64,000 nucleotides of DNA from Chlorophyllum brunneum (lineage: Eukaryota; Basidiomycota; Agaricomycetes; Agaricales; Agaricaceae). Both the position numbers and the translations under genes were made by a program. Below are positions 14,511 to 28,600 of the stretch, in pieces; position 1 is the stretch's first letter; every line of letters starts with the position of its first letter. The stretch is taken from the NCBI GenBank assembly GCA_963576785.1, contig OY756148.1, positions 1,860,001-1,924,000 of the forward strand, in the 5' to 3' direction. The notes under the pieces are model-generated. The model was given only the letters and a program-made list of their open reading frames with translations, searched no databases and had not been told where the DNA came from.

Positions 14511-17500
14511 ATGAGCCACCTGGCATCGTGGGTAGCAAACCTGATCTTCCAAGACAGATGTCTTCCTCTTGGCAGTCTGGCGAAGACATATGAACGCGTA
14601 CGTTGTGGAGTGGGGCGTATTTTTGTTGCGTCGTCTATGACACTCTATTTTGTTAAACCTACAAACAATTTCCGAAAATATACTCACTGCATGTAGATAG
14701 CGACAAGTGCGATGTCCGCTCTTATTCAACGTTCAATGACAACTACCGCCGACATAGCTTCGGGAGGCATTGACGAAATGGAAGTCCCTCTCACATCCCG
14801 GGCATGCGTCATCACCATGGCCATGGTACCGTCTACAACGTCATGGCTTTAGCAACTGACGCGCAATACACGGTCCGGAACTAAGATGCATTGGTACTGG
14901 GCTTCTTACATTCTGTGAGAAGGATCCCGTTCAGGTTCGTAGTGACGAGGACGGGAGGCAATGATGCAACGACGTCATCACCGCAGCGCAATCAAAGGTG
15001 CCTGACGCAATGGAAGTTCACCTCCGATGGCTAATTCTTCCTTGGGCGACGCACCCAAAATTCGAAGTGTTTTGAGGCTTTCTCAAGCTGGTGAAATCAA
15101 GTATATTGATGCATTGAGTGATTACCTTCTCCATCTTATAGCACCCCCTTGCAGCTATCTAAGCGACGTGATTGAGTGTCAGAGGGAGATCCCATCACTC
15201 ATCAACACCGGTTAAAAGGTACAAAGACTCCAAGGGTCTTCACCACTTTATAACCACGAGAGAAGCTCGAGTGTGAAGCACCTGATTCTTGGATAGAGCG
15301 GGATATCCGGGTATTCGAGTCCTATTCGCTACCAGAGCTAGACTAGCCGACGCTTGGATTGTGCCATAAATAAGAGTTGAAAGGCATGGCGCCGAAAAGT
15401 CGTGATCATATAACGAAACTACACACGTGGGTGATAATGACGGAGATAGGCACCAGTGAAAATTGTTTTGTACGTTGCCCACGGACGTTGCCCGAATCTA
15501 TCTGTAGGCTTTGAAAGTGCAAGTCCAGAGCGAGAGAAACTTGAACAGGTCCAGGGAAAGGTGTGAAAAAGGTGATCCGCACACGGAAAGATACCCGATT
15601 TATTCTCCACTAATAGTTCGGGGGAGATGGCCGCGCAACCGGTTGCAAGAGGTGTACACCCCCCGAGCTGTAGTCGATGCGTTAGGATGGATAGTGGGGT
15701 CGCATCTGAGTGAGTCCTGAGAGTCCCTTTCCCCATCTCATGATTCATCGACCTTCGCCTCGGCTACCTCGCTTGTCCTCGTCCATCTCTTGATAGGCGC
15801 AGATGGTTAGAGCTTCCCCGCTCCGTATCGGTACTGGGGGATAGTGGAGATGGGGAAGAGGTGATACTTGTCATCGTAAGCGATGTCATTAGGTCTTCTT
15901 TTCTTAGGTCCACATCGTGATTTCCTCTGTCCCTGTCGTTTGCACTGCCCTAGGGTCCAGTTCGAAGGGCGCTGTCCGAGATGGCGGGGAACATTGTTTA
16001 TTGCATCGTGCACAGATCGATCGATGCATTGAGCGTAGTGCGAGCAGCGGTTCGGCGATCCCCTTTAATGGGCATTGGTCCGGCGAGCAATTGTAGTGCA
16101 AAGGGTGTAGATACCCTTGAGCGAGATGTTCCGCTGTCTCCATCGCCTAAGTAGCGGCGGGAAGTTTATTGCGGCTCGGAACGGGATCGCGTATCATTGA
16201 TATACCACTGGATTGGGTTGCACTAGGTAGGCAGAAATTTTTGTGCTGTCGTGATAGGTTTGCGGGGGAAAGCGGTAGGATTTACTGTGAACTATAGGGT
16301 TGCATCCACCAAGCCTAGTATTTCCTGGCTCTAGAGGACCGAACAAAACGAATGAAGGGGAAAGAATCATGATAGTGTCAGGATAGATATTCTTAGTCAC
16401 CCTGGGTTGGCCATCTGGCTCAGGATTAACTTTACATCGGGTGGCTTCCCGATAGGCGTGGCGGGCGCATCGATCAGAGGTTTTGAAAATCAGAGGGTGA
16501 GCAGGGCAATGGAGTAAGGATCCTGCGGTTGTGGTGCTTATCCACGAAGGGAGATAGTCTTTTCGAGTGGTGTTCTTGAGTTCTTCGAGATGGTCCGGTG
16601 CAAAGGCGAAGGGCAGACTCACCCCAGTACTTGTTTGTCAGCACAGCGTTTTCCAAACAAGCCTGGACAACGAGTTTCGAGCAACCTTCTTACCATCCAT
16701 TAACCGCTCCTCCGCAACTCAGCGCCAGTCCAATGCGGACTTTATCTTACCGTTTCTTCATCTATCTTTCTCAATGGTCGAGCGGTGCTATGGATCATGA
16801 CCCAACCATATAAGCATATTGAATGACCGGCAAGCAAAACTTGTTCAGGTCGCTATCCTCCTGGAGATATCCCATCAAGAAAACATTTCACATCTCCGTC
16901 CGTACGCCACTCCTCGTATTAGTCGTCATCCTTCTACGGTCTCTGTGGCTCCGTGAGAGCTCTCTCGGAAACCCCCGACAGTCCTGGGCCTTCTGGGAGG
17001 AGTCGTGTTAATGAACCCGAAGAGGGCCTCAAAGAAGATTGTTGTACGGTTCCTAGACTCAACATCCGGGACACTTTTCTTCCCAAATTCCTAATGAACG
17101 CTTGGCAGACTATCCTCATGATCTCACTGGCGCGAAACAGCCCAAAGGCGTAGTACTCCCCCCAATCTTAGACTATTGATACTCTCAGCTTAATTGGCTT
17201 TCGCTTGGCATTCATAAGCGGTACTTCATATATCACCCAGTGGTAGCGTATCGTTAATAGGATGCAAAGCAAATCCGCATTGGCCGCGTGAATCACCCGA
17301 TTCTGGACACGGCGCGGCGGTGATCGTGGCAAACATGGAAGCCATATTCCCCACTCTTGAAATGCAAGCCTCAGTAGCCTTCTGTCTGCACCTTCTGCAA
17401 ACGCGAATACCCTCGGGTTTCACAGATATCCGAGCTCAAGAATACCTTGGCGAGTACTGCTGACCAAGTAGTTTATGTCCTGCTTCTGACCGCGCTATCG

Positions 17501-20500
17501 GATTATAGCTGGTCCTTACTGCTATGTAAAGTCAAGGGCTACGGACGATCGGCCGGCATCACCAGTTGCACGGACGGTGTATACGGCCCCAGGACTGTTG
17601 GCCTTCCGGATGGCGCATCACAATCTCCACCAGGGTTGGTTGTTGCTTCTATCTCGAAGTTTCAACTGCTTCCCATCCCATTTCTTCAATCCCACGTTTG
17701 GTCTGAGATCGAGATCGAGATCTACCCTCTGACGCTACTTACCCTCATGCGTCACTCTAAGGCCCTGGCTTCTTCTGTCCCACAGCGGACAGACTTTGGC
17801 TCAATATGAATTTGTCAGACTTCAAAAAGATAACAAACCTAACACTCATACGCATTCAAAGATTTTCGGCCTCTTCCAGCACTGTTGGACAGCGTTTGCT
17901 GAATCGCGTTTTGTGGCGCCCAATTTCTCAGCGCTCCAGAGTGCTTCTCGGCCACGCCCATGAAGGTTTATGCATTGTGTTACCCGGCTTTCCTTGGAGA
18001 GATGGGGCCTGGTCTAATGGGCCTCTGCCATAGAACAACAGGGTCTTCCTCATAGGCATAAACTCGGGCCATAGAAAGTATCTTTTACGAATCGGGTATA
18101 CTATAGGACGGTGTTCTGCTGGCAAGCGTTGCCTTATGCCCTCTTCAACATACATGGTTGTGGTGGGAATTCCTGACTTCCAGCCACTCGGATGGAGTGA
18201 GAAGAGACCTTTGTCTTTCTGAGGCAATCGGGGTCTGATGAGACTCCGAGATGATTACCGTCAGCAGTACTTATGATTCACCAACCCTGAAGGCCTCGAG
18301 TGTCCTCCTTGTCGATGATCATCAATTATGGCCAAACTTTCATGCGAGCGCTAATCTGAGCGTGGAGTAGTCATGGCCATGTACTGGCGAAGGCAGGCAA
18401 AGGCAATCATCCAGGGTTAGACCTTCGCCAGCTCTCCAGGTAAGTTGTTCGGACGCGGGATCTAGAAAAATATTCGGTTTTCACCGTTGTCAGAGCATAT
18501 CCGCCGGGAGTCAATGCATCTTCTTGACGGCTATATCATGAGCGTGCGATGATCCGTGCCAACAGTTACAGGGAGGATCAGTCAGCCTTCAACTTGTCTG
18601 CCGATTTCTGCATGATTCGGTGCCGAAGACATATAGCAAGGGAGCAGCTATGGCTCTCACGGCTGGATAACATGTATCCCCTATTCTCGGGTTGGAAGTC
18701 GTATGGTGTAACCATTGGGTTAAAGCTGTAAAAGCGGGCTTTGAGCGTGATAATCTTCCCTCGACCCTGCTGGCCGTGGTCATGACAGGCCTGACGGGTA
18801 AGTGGCCGTCCACGATGTTAACGTATACGCCATCCTTGCACGATGTACAATGTGTTTGGTAGGTCGGCGGTGAAACTGTGGCATTTCATCTGTGAAAATT
18901 TGCACGCGTATTGTATTGTATTCTTTTGACCAAGACTCTCAATTCATATCAGATAGCCCTTCGGAAGTAATTGTGCAATGATCGTCTCTGTACAGGGCTG
19001 GTGGCACCAGCCTCAACGAGATGATAACGAGATAAAACACTGCCTGTGTGTAACACAATCTCTTGATGATATCGGAATTTTTAACTTCGTAATCACTTTC
19101 TCACCATGGTAAAGAAGCTGTCTGGATAACTGATGTGAACTTCGACAAAAGCTCTATTGCGAAGCATCAGTCTGACTTCCGATGTTTCGTGACCCTGTCC
19201 ATCCCTCTCTCGTCATTGTTCAAGTTATGGTTATGTCTGCATGTACAAAGGCAAGAAGAGCTAGTTCGGGCGGCGTTGGAAAGGTGCTGGAAAGATAGAG
19301 TGAGGTACATGCAATTAATAAAGTGTGGTGATGAAGTGTTTGATTGGGGTGGCACACAAGTTCGGTAATCTTGTCATCGCCGTTGGAGTAAACCATAGCT
19401 AGAGACAGGGGACCCTATTGTGTACATCTAGAGTTTTGGGGTGTGATTGTTGTAAACCACTAAGCGTGTGATCCCCGTACCCGAGTACATCATACCTGAC
19501 TGCAATATATATATATGATTTCGTAAATTGACTGCAATCCTATTCATGGATGAGCCTCGCCCACGCTTGTACTTGACAACGATCCATAAGATATGCTACA
19601 TCCAGGTTAGAGAACACGGTCTCTGAGTCCGATAAATTGACCCTTAAATTCATAACATTAGGAATCAGGTTCAAAGGTTGCCAATTGTTAGCGAGGAGAC
19701 GAATCATGAAACATCACAGGTGTCGTTAGGGGTGATCAGTGAGAGTGTTTGAGTCCTACGGCCAGGTCTAGCTGGGAAGGCATTGGCCGACGATTTACTA
19801 GGAAATCTAAATTTATCCTATAGAGTCAAATTGAAACGAATACGGTGCATCCCCAAAAGGTTTATGGCGGCAACTGACAGGGGATGTCCAAGAGTAAGCC
19901 GAAAGTCTGGATGCTACTCATTATGTATCGTCTACAGCGGTTGGAAGCTCAAGGCACAGAGCCTGAGCTAACACACTCCAGTGACGAAGTGGCGGGCGAC
20001 CTGAGGGCTCCACAACAAGGAACGCCCCCGTCCGGGTTTCCGAAGCGCCACTTGTATGGTTCGTCCCGATTTAGCCACGGCTACTTCCTGTACACATCGA
20101 CATGAGATTGGATGCGGTGGTTCCGTGATGATATCAATAAGCGGCAGCTTTCAAGTCAGTTCCACTGACGTTGAGGGTGCCATGGATTCGGATTCGGATT
20201 GACACAATACCGGTATTATTTATATGGCGACCCTCAAGAATCGGAATTCCGATGACCTGACACAACGGATTCGGTATATCTCGTTTAAGCATCATGTAAA
20301 GTCAATCCTTGCACGTCGTTGTTGAACTTCGTTGAACCGGAGCCGATGGCATAGGAGCGTCTGAGAATCTCTAATTTCCCACTGTTTAACAGAATTCATG
20401 GATGAGAAGCACGCAAACGTGCGGTGATTTCAATACTTGAGGAGTGACATGGGATATCATGGGTTATCTTTTACTCGACTTCCTCAGCCAGAATATACCT

Positions 20501-23500
20501 CTCAGAGACCAAAAAGCCGTCCAAAAGTCTTGCTCTTGGCATCTAAATAAAAAGTTGGCACGAGGGACAGCCGGTTCCCGAGGAGAACCTACGGAAGCTT
20601 AGGTACTGAGAAAGACAGACCTATATCAGCTACACATGGTGTCCTATCACCTCGAAGCGGCAACTTGATGAATAGCGATACCTTCCTAGAAGCGTTGTTC
20701 ATTCAGCGTTGACTGAGGAAGTACCGTAGGTTCCGGAACATGTAGTGACCGTGGCCGCGGGTGTGAGCTGATCAAGCATAAGTTTAGAGTTTTGGTGGAA
20801 GAGAAGAGCTTGAGCGTGTCAACGAACAGTGTATCTTGAGTGAATCCACCAATGGCATACATTGACACCTAACTGTGGTCATCTTAAAATCATGCATGCA
20901 CGCGAAGACGGATGGAAGGAAGACCAGAGCAAATTAGTAACGGAAACAACCGGTTGCCCGAAATATCTCACCAGGATGTATGTGCATGAATCATGCCCCA
21001 GTCATGGCAGGGCTGTGTTCAATACTTGACTGCCCTATCCCGTATGATCGTGCGATTGTTACGATGATTTGGTATCGATACCTACACTTCCCTGGCAGTT
21101 CAGCCCCTTTGGAAAGGATAGTGAAAGGATATCTCAGGACCCTGGGTACTTACGGCTGATGTCCGAGTATTAGCCATGAGACTTATCAGCGGAGGACCGC
21201 CGAATGACGCCGATTGGTGTCCCACCATGTTTGTGTTGATGGAGTGGTTTGGGACGGCGCAACATGCATGGTGTCACCATGGGAATAGATCTGTTTGAGC
21301 TAGTGGGAAGGTCACTGTAAAGTCTGAATGGATGTCCAGGTGAAAAGTTAAGAAGGTGTTTGATGATTGGTTGAAACTCGGAGATGCATGCCAGCCTTCA
21401 AACTGATCGCAACCATAAACACTACAAACCACCATCACCACACCACTGTTGTTGTGATTACCATAGAAAGTTCTTCAAAGAAACCCACCGAAATGTCAAT
21501 CTCCTTTGAAGTATCCTCCCTTGAGATATTATTATTACGGATGTATGTAATGCGTGTAATGTTTAATCATCACACTTCGGCCACGTTGCATATAGGCTCC
21601 ACCCAAACAACTGGTCGGCTGTCGGCGGATGTGAATTCCGCATATGGCATTTCTGACAGCATTCCACTCGGAATTCCTGCCTCAATGACCCAAGAGATGG
21701 TACGATACGACCACTCACCTACCCACCAATAGGCTCAATCACCCACCAAGATACGGCCAGAATGTCATTCCGGCTCACTCGCCGGCGATAACTGTTACAA
21801 TTCAAAAGGAGCTACAGTCAAAAGGCACAACCGCACACCCTAAGTCGATCATCGCTGTCGATGTCATCAAAAATAGTGGTTTAAATTAGGATAAAGAAGG
21901 TTTTAATTGTGACAGAACGAACATGATGATCGTTTGGTCACTTATAATATAAATCCTTCACAAGGACCATATTGTCGGGACACTATCACCATGTTCAAAT
22001 ACCATGCCTCGATGATAACTTGCTGTTAGTACACAGCCCTTGCAAAAAAGAAACTCAGGGGTTATGTGAAGTTCATCTGACATCGTTGTCATTGACAAGA
22101 GGATCGCGGGAGGTGACTAACTGGCCTGCAAATCATTTTCGACCGACTCGTGTCATTTCTTGGATCCTAGACCCATTTATCTGAACAAACCAACCGCACA
22201 TCCTTCAACGCAGCGAGAAAGCTATTTTTGAGTTGGTCCGACTTATCTATAATCCGGATTTTCAAGCTCAGCGTTCCTAAATGCGTCTATCATAATAATA
22301 ATAAATAATAAATTCCGAATGTTTCGTTGTTGTTTGAGGGATTTAAACTTGGAAAAGGTATTTTGGTGGGTGGAGCTTGGTGTTGGTTCCCCCATTTGAA
22401 GGTGGTGGTCTTCTTTGTGTCATATAGTCTTATAGACCCCGTACCAAGCAGGTTTGATAGAAGCACATCTATACACGCACGCACACCCAGATTGTGGGAT
22501 GGAAGTTTGTTGTGGATTTGTCCGAATGACAGTGATAGATAGATGATTTCAAGATAGGCTTAATCAAAAGTATGTTCAGCGATGTCAAATGGATAACGTC
22601 GCTTACACCCAAGCGTCTCCGGCGGTGTACAGACTTTTTGAAAGAGAGGGAAAAAAAAGCGAATTCTGATACTTGTCTGATGTAGGTTCGGCAAGTAGCT
22701 GATATAAGTCAAATCCATCAGAGAGCCTAGAAGAAAAGGTCCCTTACGAACTTTAAAGCAAAAAAAGTCCATATGTTCAAATCCACTTTACCCTTGATTA
22801 ATCCCTGTGCGACAACGACGGGGAATGGGGTGTATAATACGAAGAAGCACGTTGGAGTGAACACCCACGCTTTCGTTATTATCCCAACCCAAGTTGGTTA
22901 TCTCAGCTCAGGCTCTCAAAACGTCATAACCAAGAAAAAAAAAAAAAGTTATTTCTGTTTCCCTGGTGTTAAAAGTTGTTCATTACTGAGAGATTGAACA
23001 AATTTGAACTGAGCCACCCGTCGTCTCCGATCCGATGATGATGATGATGATGATGTTTTAGTAGTACAACCTGAAAATAATCTTTTATGATAAGATAGGA
23101 ATATAACGATAACCGGTTGCCCCCTCCCCACTCCGACGATCACCACTTTTGTAATCCCCAAACAACTGCTGACCATGAAGATCATTCCAGTTTTGGGATT
23201 CTATAAATCTTTGATAAATCAGAAGGTGCGATCACGACGCTATTTGATACGCCACAAGTCATATCTCATTATATCAAAAAACGGACTATCACCCACCCTC
23301 GTTTAAGTATACCATAAGTAGTTTGACTCCAGATCGACCAAAGACGAGGGGCACATCCGCAATCCGTTCGCTGAGTTCAAAAAAAGTGTATATGATGTGC
23401 GTCTTTTCCGCTCCGCTTGTTCATATAAAGTCCCTGTCAAAATGGATTTTGTTCAGATGACTGTCCCTTAAAAGGCGTAGGGGAAAAATATGTATTTGAA

Positions 23501-24909
23501 AATGTTATTCCCTGACTACTACATAGATAGGTAGTCGGTTGAATGTGGGGAATTAAACGTCATACGCCAGGGGCGTTGCCACGCGGGTAACTTTTCAATG
23601 GCGGGACGAGTGCATATGCAATAATGAGCGGACGTTGCTCGGTGCTACTATGTACCATGCCAAGAAAGCTTTGCAAAGCCAAACCCGTTGGAGACTTTGT
23701 GAAGGGCGTCTCATGCGGGGTGTTTGATCTAGTGCGGAAGGCGTGTAGGGAGCCTCAACGGTGGAATAGCACAGCGATGTTAGTGGGGATTCCTCGCAAG
23801 GTGTGTGTGTGCCTCGATTTTTCCTTGATAGCCGCAGATGAAACTGTAGAGATATTTTTAACTCATTTCCAGTGTTTTGAGCGAGGATCAAAAGTGAAAG
23901 AAGATGTGAAGGATGTGGCCGCAATGGCATAGGCGACACTGAACGAATACTCATGTCTGACATAAGACGATCCGTCGGCATTGGGGATTTGACCGGCGGT
24001 CTGAGGTCCGCGCTCAGGAAAAATAGTGTTGAATATAGCACTCGGGGAAAGACGAAGACCATGAGGTAAGATGGATGATGGAAAAGGAGCCAAGTGGACA
24101 GATTGTGATTGTTCCAGGCGGGTAAAGAGGTAGAATCCGAAGACGTCCTGCAGGGTGCGGCGTTGACTCATGGAAATATCTAGTGATTGGGGTGCTGGCG
24201 ATGAGCGCTGGGGGTGGATTGTGATAGCCAGCTACCGTCCGAGACGGAGGGCGTTGGGAAATTGTGACGGATAAAGATAGAAGGGTAACGGGCGAATGTA
24301 AGTACAAATGGGTAGTTGTGTGGGTGATTTCGGGCTTCGAAGGTGCTTGTTGTCGGAGAAACGTAAAGTGAAGATTGGAATGTCATGGGTGGGGTCGGTG
24401 TGGGTGCTTGGAGGGAATAGGGTGAGAGTAGAGGTAGTGAGGGGAGGAAGGAAGAGTGGACGGGGATAGTTCTTGGCGTACGTATGGGAAGAAGACGAGA
24501 AGAGGACAAGCAGTTGGAGAGAGACAGCACGATTGGCGAGACCACAAGGACGAGATGTCGGAGGATCAACTGACAGGCCCAAAGCAGAAGGGAGATCAGC
24601 AGAGATTCGATGCAGATTGTTTCCGAATTCCAGAAAGAACGGTGGCGGGCCTCACACAGTGCGGGTGGCGATCCGGCGAGAGCGTCGAGAGTGCAGGGTT
24701 GCCAGAGCTGGGAGAGGACTCACGCGGGGATGTGCTCAGCCGGCAACAGCCTCGCAGATCTGGATGCCCGGCGAGATGCCCGGCCTGCGGGACGGGGACG
24801 GGATGCGGGCGGAGGCCGGGGGGCAAACAGGGGGCAACAGAGATCCAAAGGAGATGCAGCTGGACGCCTTTTAATGCGATGTGCCAGCCACCATGTCCCC
24901 CACCCAGCC
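14511..24909. other. About 10 kb with no supportable gene
   Basis: No family, conserved motif or exon chain could be recognised in this stretch. The open frames are short, scattered over all six frames and not linked by splice sites; examples looked at are 16194-16622 (-), 17447-17809 (+), 18549-18731 (+) and 23595-24062 (-). No LTR, terminal inverted repeat or tRNA was seen. The composition is balanced rather than AT-rich, so it does not look like RIP-mutated repeats. A short imperfect direct repeat (near 14762-14800 and 14953-15030, sharing a GACG-AATGGAAGT core) is the only internal structure noticed. From about 24450 the plus strand turns purine- and GC-rich and probably forms the promoter and leader of the gene at 24910. 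Confidence 0.45.
23034..23055. repeat. (GAT)7 microsatellite
   Basis: Seven GAT units in non-coding sequence, close to a 14-A homopolymer at about 22934. No coding context. Confidence 0.9.
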
Positions 24910-25608
24910 ATGCACCCCTCTCCCAGACCCATCCTCAAGCGCACCGCCTCTGCACCCACCGCCGAGAAGCATGCCGTCCACTTCCCCCCGTCCCCGGCCC
25001 TCACCCGCACCTTTGACGCCCACGACCCCGCCACCTACGACCGCTCCCCCATCGTCGTCGCCCCCAATGTCTGTGCCCTCCCGGAGCGCGGAGGCCGCAC
25101 CTATGTCCTCGGCGACGCTCCGTCTCCCTCCCGCAGACGCTCCCCATCCAAGTCGGGCCGTGTCCTCCACCCCCGTGCGATGAGGGACTCGCAGGACTCC
25201 CTGCCCTCCCTCATCCCAGATCTCTCTTCAGAATCTGACGAGTCCGACGGCTTCCCCAGCCCTCACCTAGAAAACCAGGAGTTCCACTTTGGTCCCTCCA
25301 ACCAGCATGGCCTCAAAGCCGCTGATGACTCCTCCAACCTCCTCGCTTTCCTCCCTTATGCACCCGCACACCCCTACTACGCTACCGAGGGTGTTGCACA
25401 TGTGGAGAAGCCCAGGCGCCGTAAAGAGCGCAAAAACGATACCCCCCGCGACAATGACCGGATACGTACCGAGGAGGACAATGCTGTGTCTCCCCGTCGA
25501 AAATCACGCTCATCCACAATATCATCTCCGTCCTCCTCATCCTTCTCGTTATCCGACTCCTTTTCGAGTTTCGCTCTTCGCGACGACGGTTGTCTTGGAG
25601 GCTTCTGA
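24910..25608 (+). CDS. Small Ser/Pro-rich protein with PILK and VHF motifs
   Basis: Single-exon frame of 232 residues from the ATG at 24910 (context AGCCATGC). The same frame is open up to 24610, but that part is low-complexity Gly/Arg-rich and looks like leader, so I chose the later Met where family-like sequence begins. The product is predicted disordered, with no membrane segment or enzyme motif. Its N-terminal third resembles a widespread unnamed basidiomycete protein (PILKR, then VHFPPSPALTRTF, then YDRSPIVVAPN, then CALPERG), recalled from memory and not checked. PILK (7-10) followed by HAVHF (21-25) resembles the SILK plus RVxF pair used to dock protein phosphatase 1, so a phosphatase-regulatory role is possible. 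The C terminus ends in basic (RRRKERK) and Ser-rich stretches. Several short upstream ATGs exist in other frames. Confidence 0.75.
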   Translation: MHPSPRPILKRTASAPTAEKHAVHFPPSPALTRTFDAHDPATYDRSPIVVAPNVCALPERGGRTYVLGDAPSPSRRRSPSKSGRVLHPRAMRDSQDSLPSLIPDLSSESDESDGFPSPHLENQEFHFGPSNQHGLKAADDSSNLLAFLPYAPAHPYYATEGVAHVEKPRRRKERKNDTPRDNDRIRTEEDNAVSPRRKSRSSTISSPSSSSFSLSDSFSSFALRDDGCLGGF

Positions 25609-28600
25609 GCGTGTCATCTCTCCATTTCCCTTCTTCGGGTTCTGAGGTGTCTCAAAATCGGCTTGTCTCGTCTCATCCCATAGACGATCACCCCCTTGAC
25701 GCTGTTTCACTGACATGTCATGGATGTTTCTTCATCGTTCCACTGTTACGCTTAGTCTATTGCTGCGTAATATCGAAAGGCCCTCTCCCAGTACTCATCA
25801 TCGCATATGACTTTCTTGTTCCCTCTCATCACAAGCTGTAACATCAACAACTACAACAATCACCATATCTTATATATCATTCCCTTTACCCCCCTTATAC
25901 CTGCCTTTTTCGTTCTGTGGGTTTGACCACCTACACTTTTTATGGGACAGTTTGCTAGTATCATATATGTTATCAAGCCTGTTCTGCTGTAACACATACA
26001 TACCATCATTCACGCATATACGTTTTGGCAATAGATGTGTCTTCTTGGATTCTTAACATGAGAAAAATGGAAGAAACAAGTGTGAAAACCGTGAGCGGAA
26101 CGCCTTTGTTGTCCGTCGGATGATTTGTAGTCCCACCCTCTTCCTTGATCTTTTGGTGAACACATGATCCTTGTCCATTCAGTTTTTTTTTTTTCAGGTC
26201 TCTTTTCCAGGGTGTTCTCGCTTAACACATTGTGTGTATTGAAAAGATCTGCCACACCCTAAATTTGATGTTTTCAATTTATTATCATACTTGTGCATCG
26301 TCGTTGTCGTTGTGGGTATCTTTCCGTAGTCTTCCTGATGTACGTTTCCGTGATCCTCGAACATCTCAAATGATAGAAACCGCTATCTTTAAATCATGTT
26401 GACAGTAGGAACTGAACACTAGTAGTAGTGGGTATTTTTGTTATGACGGTGTGTCAATTGTCTTGGCATTTCACTAGGAGATGGGTGGGAAGTGATAAGG
26501 TCTATCGGCGCGATAAGTGTTAAAATATCATCCAATTCTGAGAAACAGATTCATCAACCGTAATTGACAAACTCGTATATTCTCATCCTTCTATACTTGA
26601 GCATAAAAAAGCTAATGATCCGCCCACTCTCTCGGATGTCAAAAAGAGTTTTTTCTCCATGCCTAAAAAAATAATTCTAATACTCCTACTGCTAGTTTAG
26701 CTGAAACTTAGGTTTTCAAAAATGATGTTCTTGGTTGTGCTTGGCGGTTGTAGTTTACTTTATAGTACGACTTGGTATTAGAGCTACTCAATCAAATTGT
26801 TTGTGGCAGCGGGTCTTGCTTCTAAGAATCATCACCCAGCTTCTTTTTTTTTGTTACTCTGGCGACCGGATGGGTTGGTGTACTGCCATACACGATGTAT
26901 CCATATCTGAGCAGTGCCAAGTAATTTATTTCTCCCCCAGATAACCCGTCGGAGGTCTGAGACCGTACCGAAGAAAGGAGTAAAAAAAAGGTATCATCAT
27001 CATCATCATCATCATCAAATAGCTTCTGTCCAACTTGCATTCTTTGACCAGTGTACTAAGCGCAAGCGGATGGAACGGGGGGTTGGAAAATTAAAACGGA
27101 TGGAATGTTTTGTGGACCTTTCGAACAAATTCCCCATGGACATTCAACTTGGCGCTGTGGTAATCAGAAAAGATTTCTGACACCCCGTTAAAATACGAAC
27201 GCGTAAGTAGTACTTTTGGCCACTTTGGCGGGACTCTACGCGTGCACGACTTACTTTTCCCCGAGACGCGCTTCGTTGTTCATTGTTGTCTTGTCCAGAC
27301 TCCTTTACCCGTGTATCAACATTAGCAAAGTTACCGCCAAGGTAAAAATTTTTGCTTGTCAGTTAGTTAAACGTTTGGCATCCCATCCACCCATCCGGTC
27401 TCACTTCACCCTTTCCCAACATCCACCATCATCCCTCCCTCGCCTATCGCATTTATCCAGGGTAAAAAGTCCCAAACACTCAAAAAAATCGTTATTCCGC
27501 CAAAAGGCTCTGCATAGATAAAAAGGAGAAGGTCCAAGTAAAAGGAAGAAAAGAACCTAAGCGCGAAATCAAACGAGACTCGCCTCTCGCTTTTAGTTTG
27601 GTTAAAAGCTTGATATGCGGCTTTTAGGCTAAATCGTGGGTTCGGACATTCTACTCGGGTGTGTCAACCTGCCCTTTCGCGAGACTCTCTATCGAAATCT
27701 ATCTAATATTTTTATTTATTTTATTTATAATCATCGCTTACGGTTGTTGGATATTGCCGTTTGAGCGCGCGTTTTTGGTACACCTGTTTTGATGTTCTTG
27801 TGGTGGGTAGTAGTATGTTCGGGAGACCGGGGAAGCCAAAAGTGCTTCAATGGCCCAATTGGAATGCCACTCCGAGTCCGCGGTTAGAGTTGAGTCTAAG
27901 TGAATGTGGCAACTGCTTCGGAAAATCGTTGAAGACATAATGATGGTGCGTGTAATGGTGTGGTGCTGACATGGCGTCGGAAAGCCTGCAGCGGACAACG
28001 TGTTCCGTGATATGACTACACAGCACCATCACTGACGATCATCTCGGGAGTACAGCATATGTGTCGATGATCCTTGTCCAGCATGTTTTACACGGGTTTG
28101 GAACATGTCTTTCGTGGTATTTCAATGACATTAATAAGTGTGTATATAGGGATGGTGGAGGGACTATTCAAGCTGCAGTGCAAACTTGATTGTTTCGGAT
28201 GCCGAGGAATCTAGTTCACGTCAGGAAGATAAATTCCGATGATATGTGTAGTAATTTATTCATTTCCTTTATGACACGAACGCTTGACCATGCTTTCACC
28301 TCGACATTTATGTGGAGCTGGGCACGTTTGACATATAATCTTCCCGTGAATCCACTATCTTGCAATAAAAATCAAACCCTTTCGGACAGAATGCTGGAAC
28401 AAGGGATTTGCTCAAAGTTAGGCCGATACATTGATATCTATATTCACGTGTCTCCTTTGAAATACTTCTGATAATTAGGAAGTATAAGCGGCTCCTTGCG
28501 GACTATGTGAAGGTCCCGCTCTGGACCAATGAAGTCTTCTATCGTCTCTTTGATTATTAGCAATCGGTTCCCTCGGTTTCAATCGTAGGATCATCGTCCG

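Noticed and set aside
15290..15345. tRNA-like T-arm (GTATTCGAGTCC) on the plus strand
   Set aside because: The stem bases around the loop do not pair and no matching acceptor or anticodon arm could be drawn on either strand.
16194..18240. Cluster of short open frames considered as a multi-exon gene
   Set aside because: No consistent chain of donors and acceptors kept frame and none of the translated pieces resembled a known family.
24610..24909. Upstream in-frame extension of the small Ser/Pro-rich protein (start at 24610)
   Set aside because: The extra 100 codons are low-complexity Gly/Arg-rich, several other ATGs intervene, and the family-like sequence begins only at 24910.
26980..27030. 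Poly-His or poly-Ser coding repeat from the ATC run
   Set aside because: The frames containing it are short, lack splice context and show no conserved sequence on either side, so it is treated as a microsatellite.
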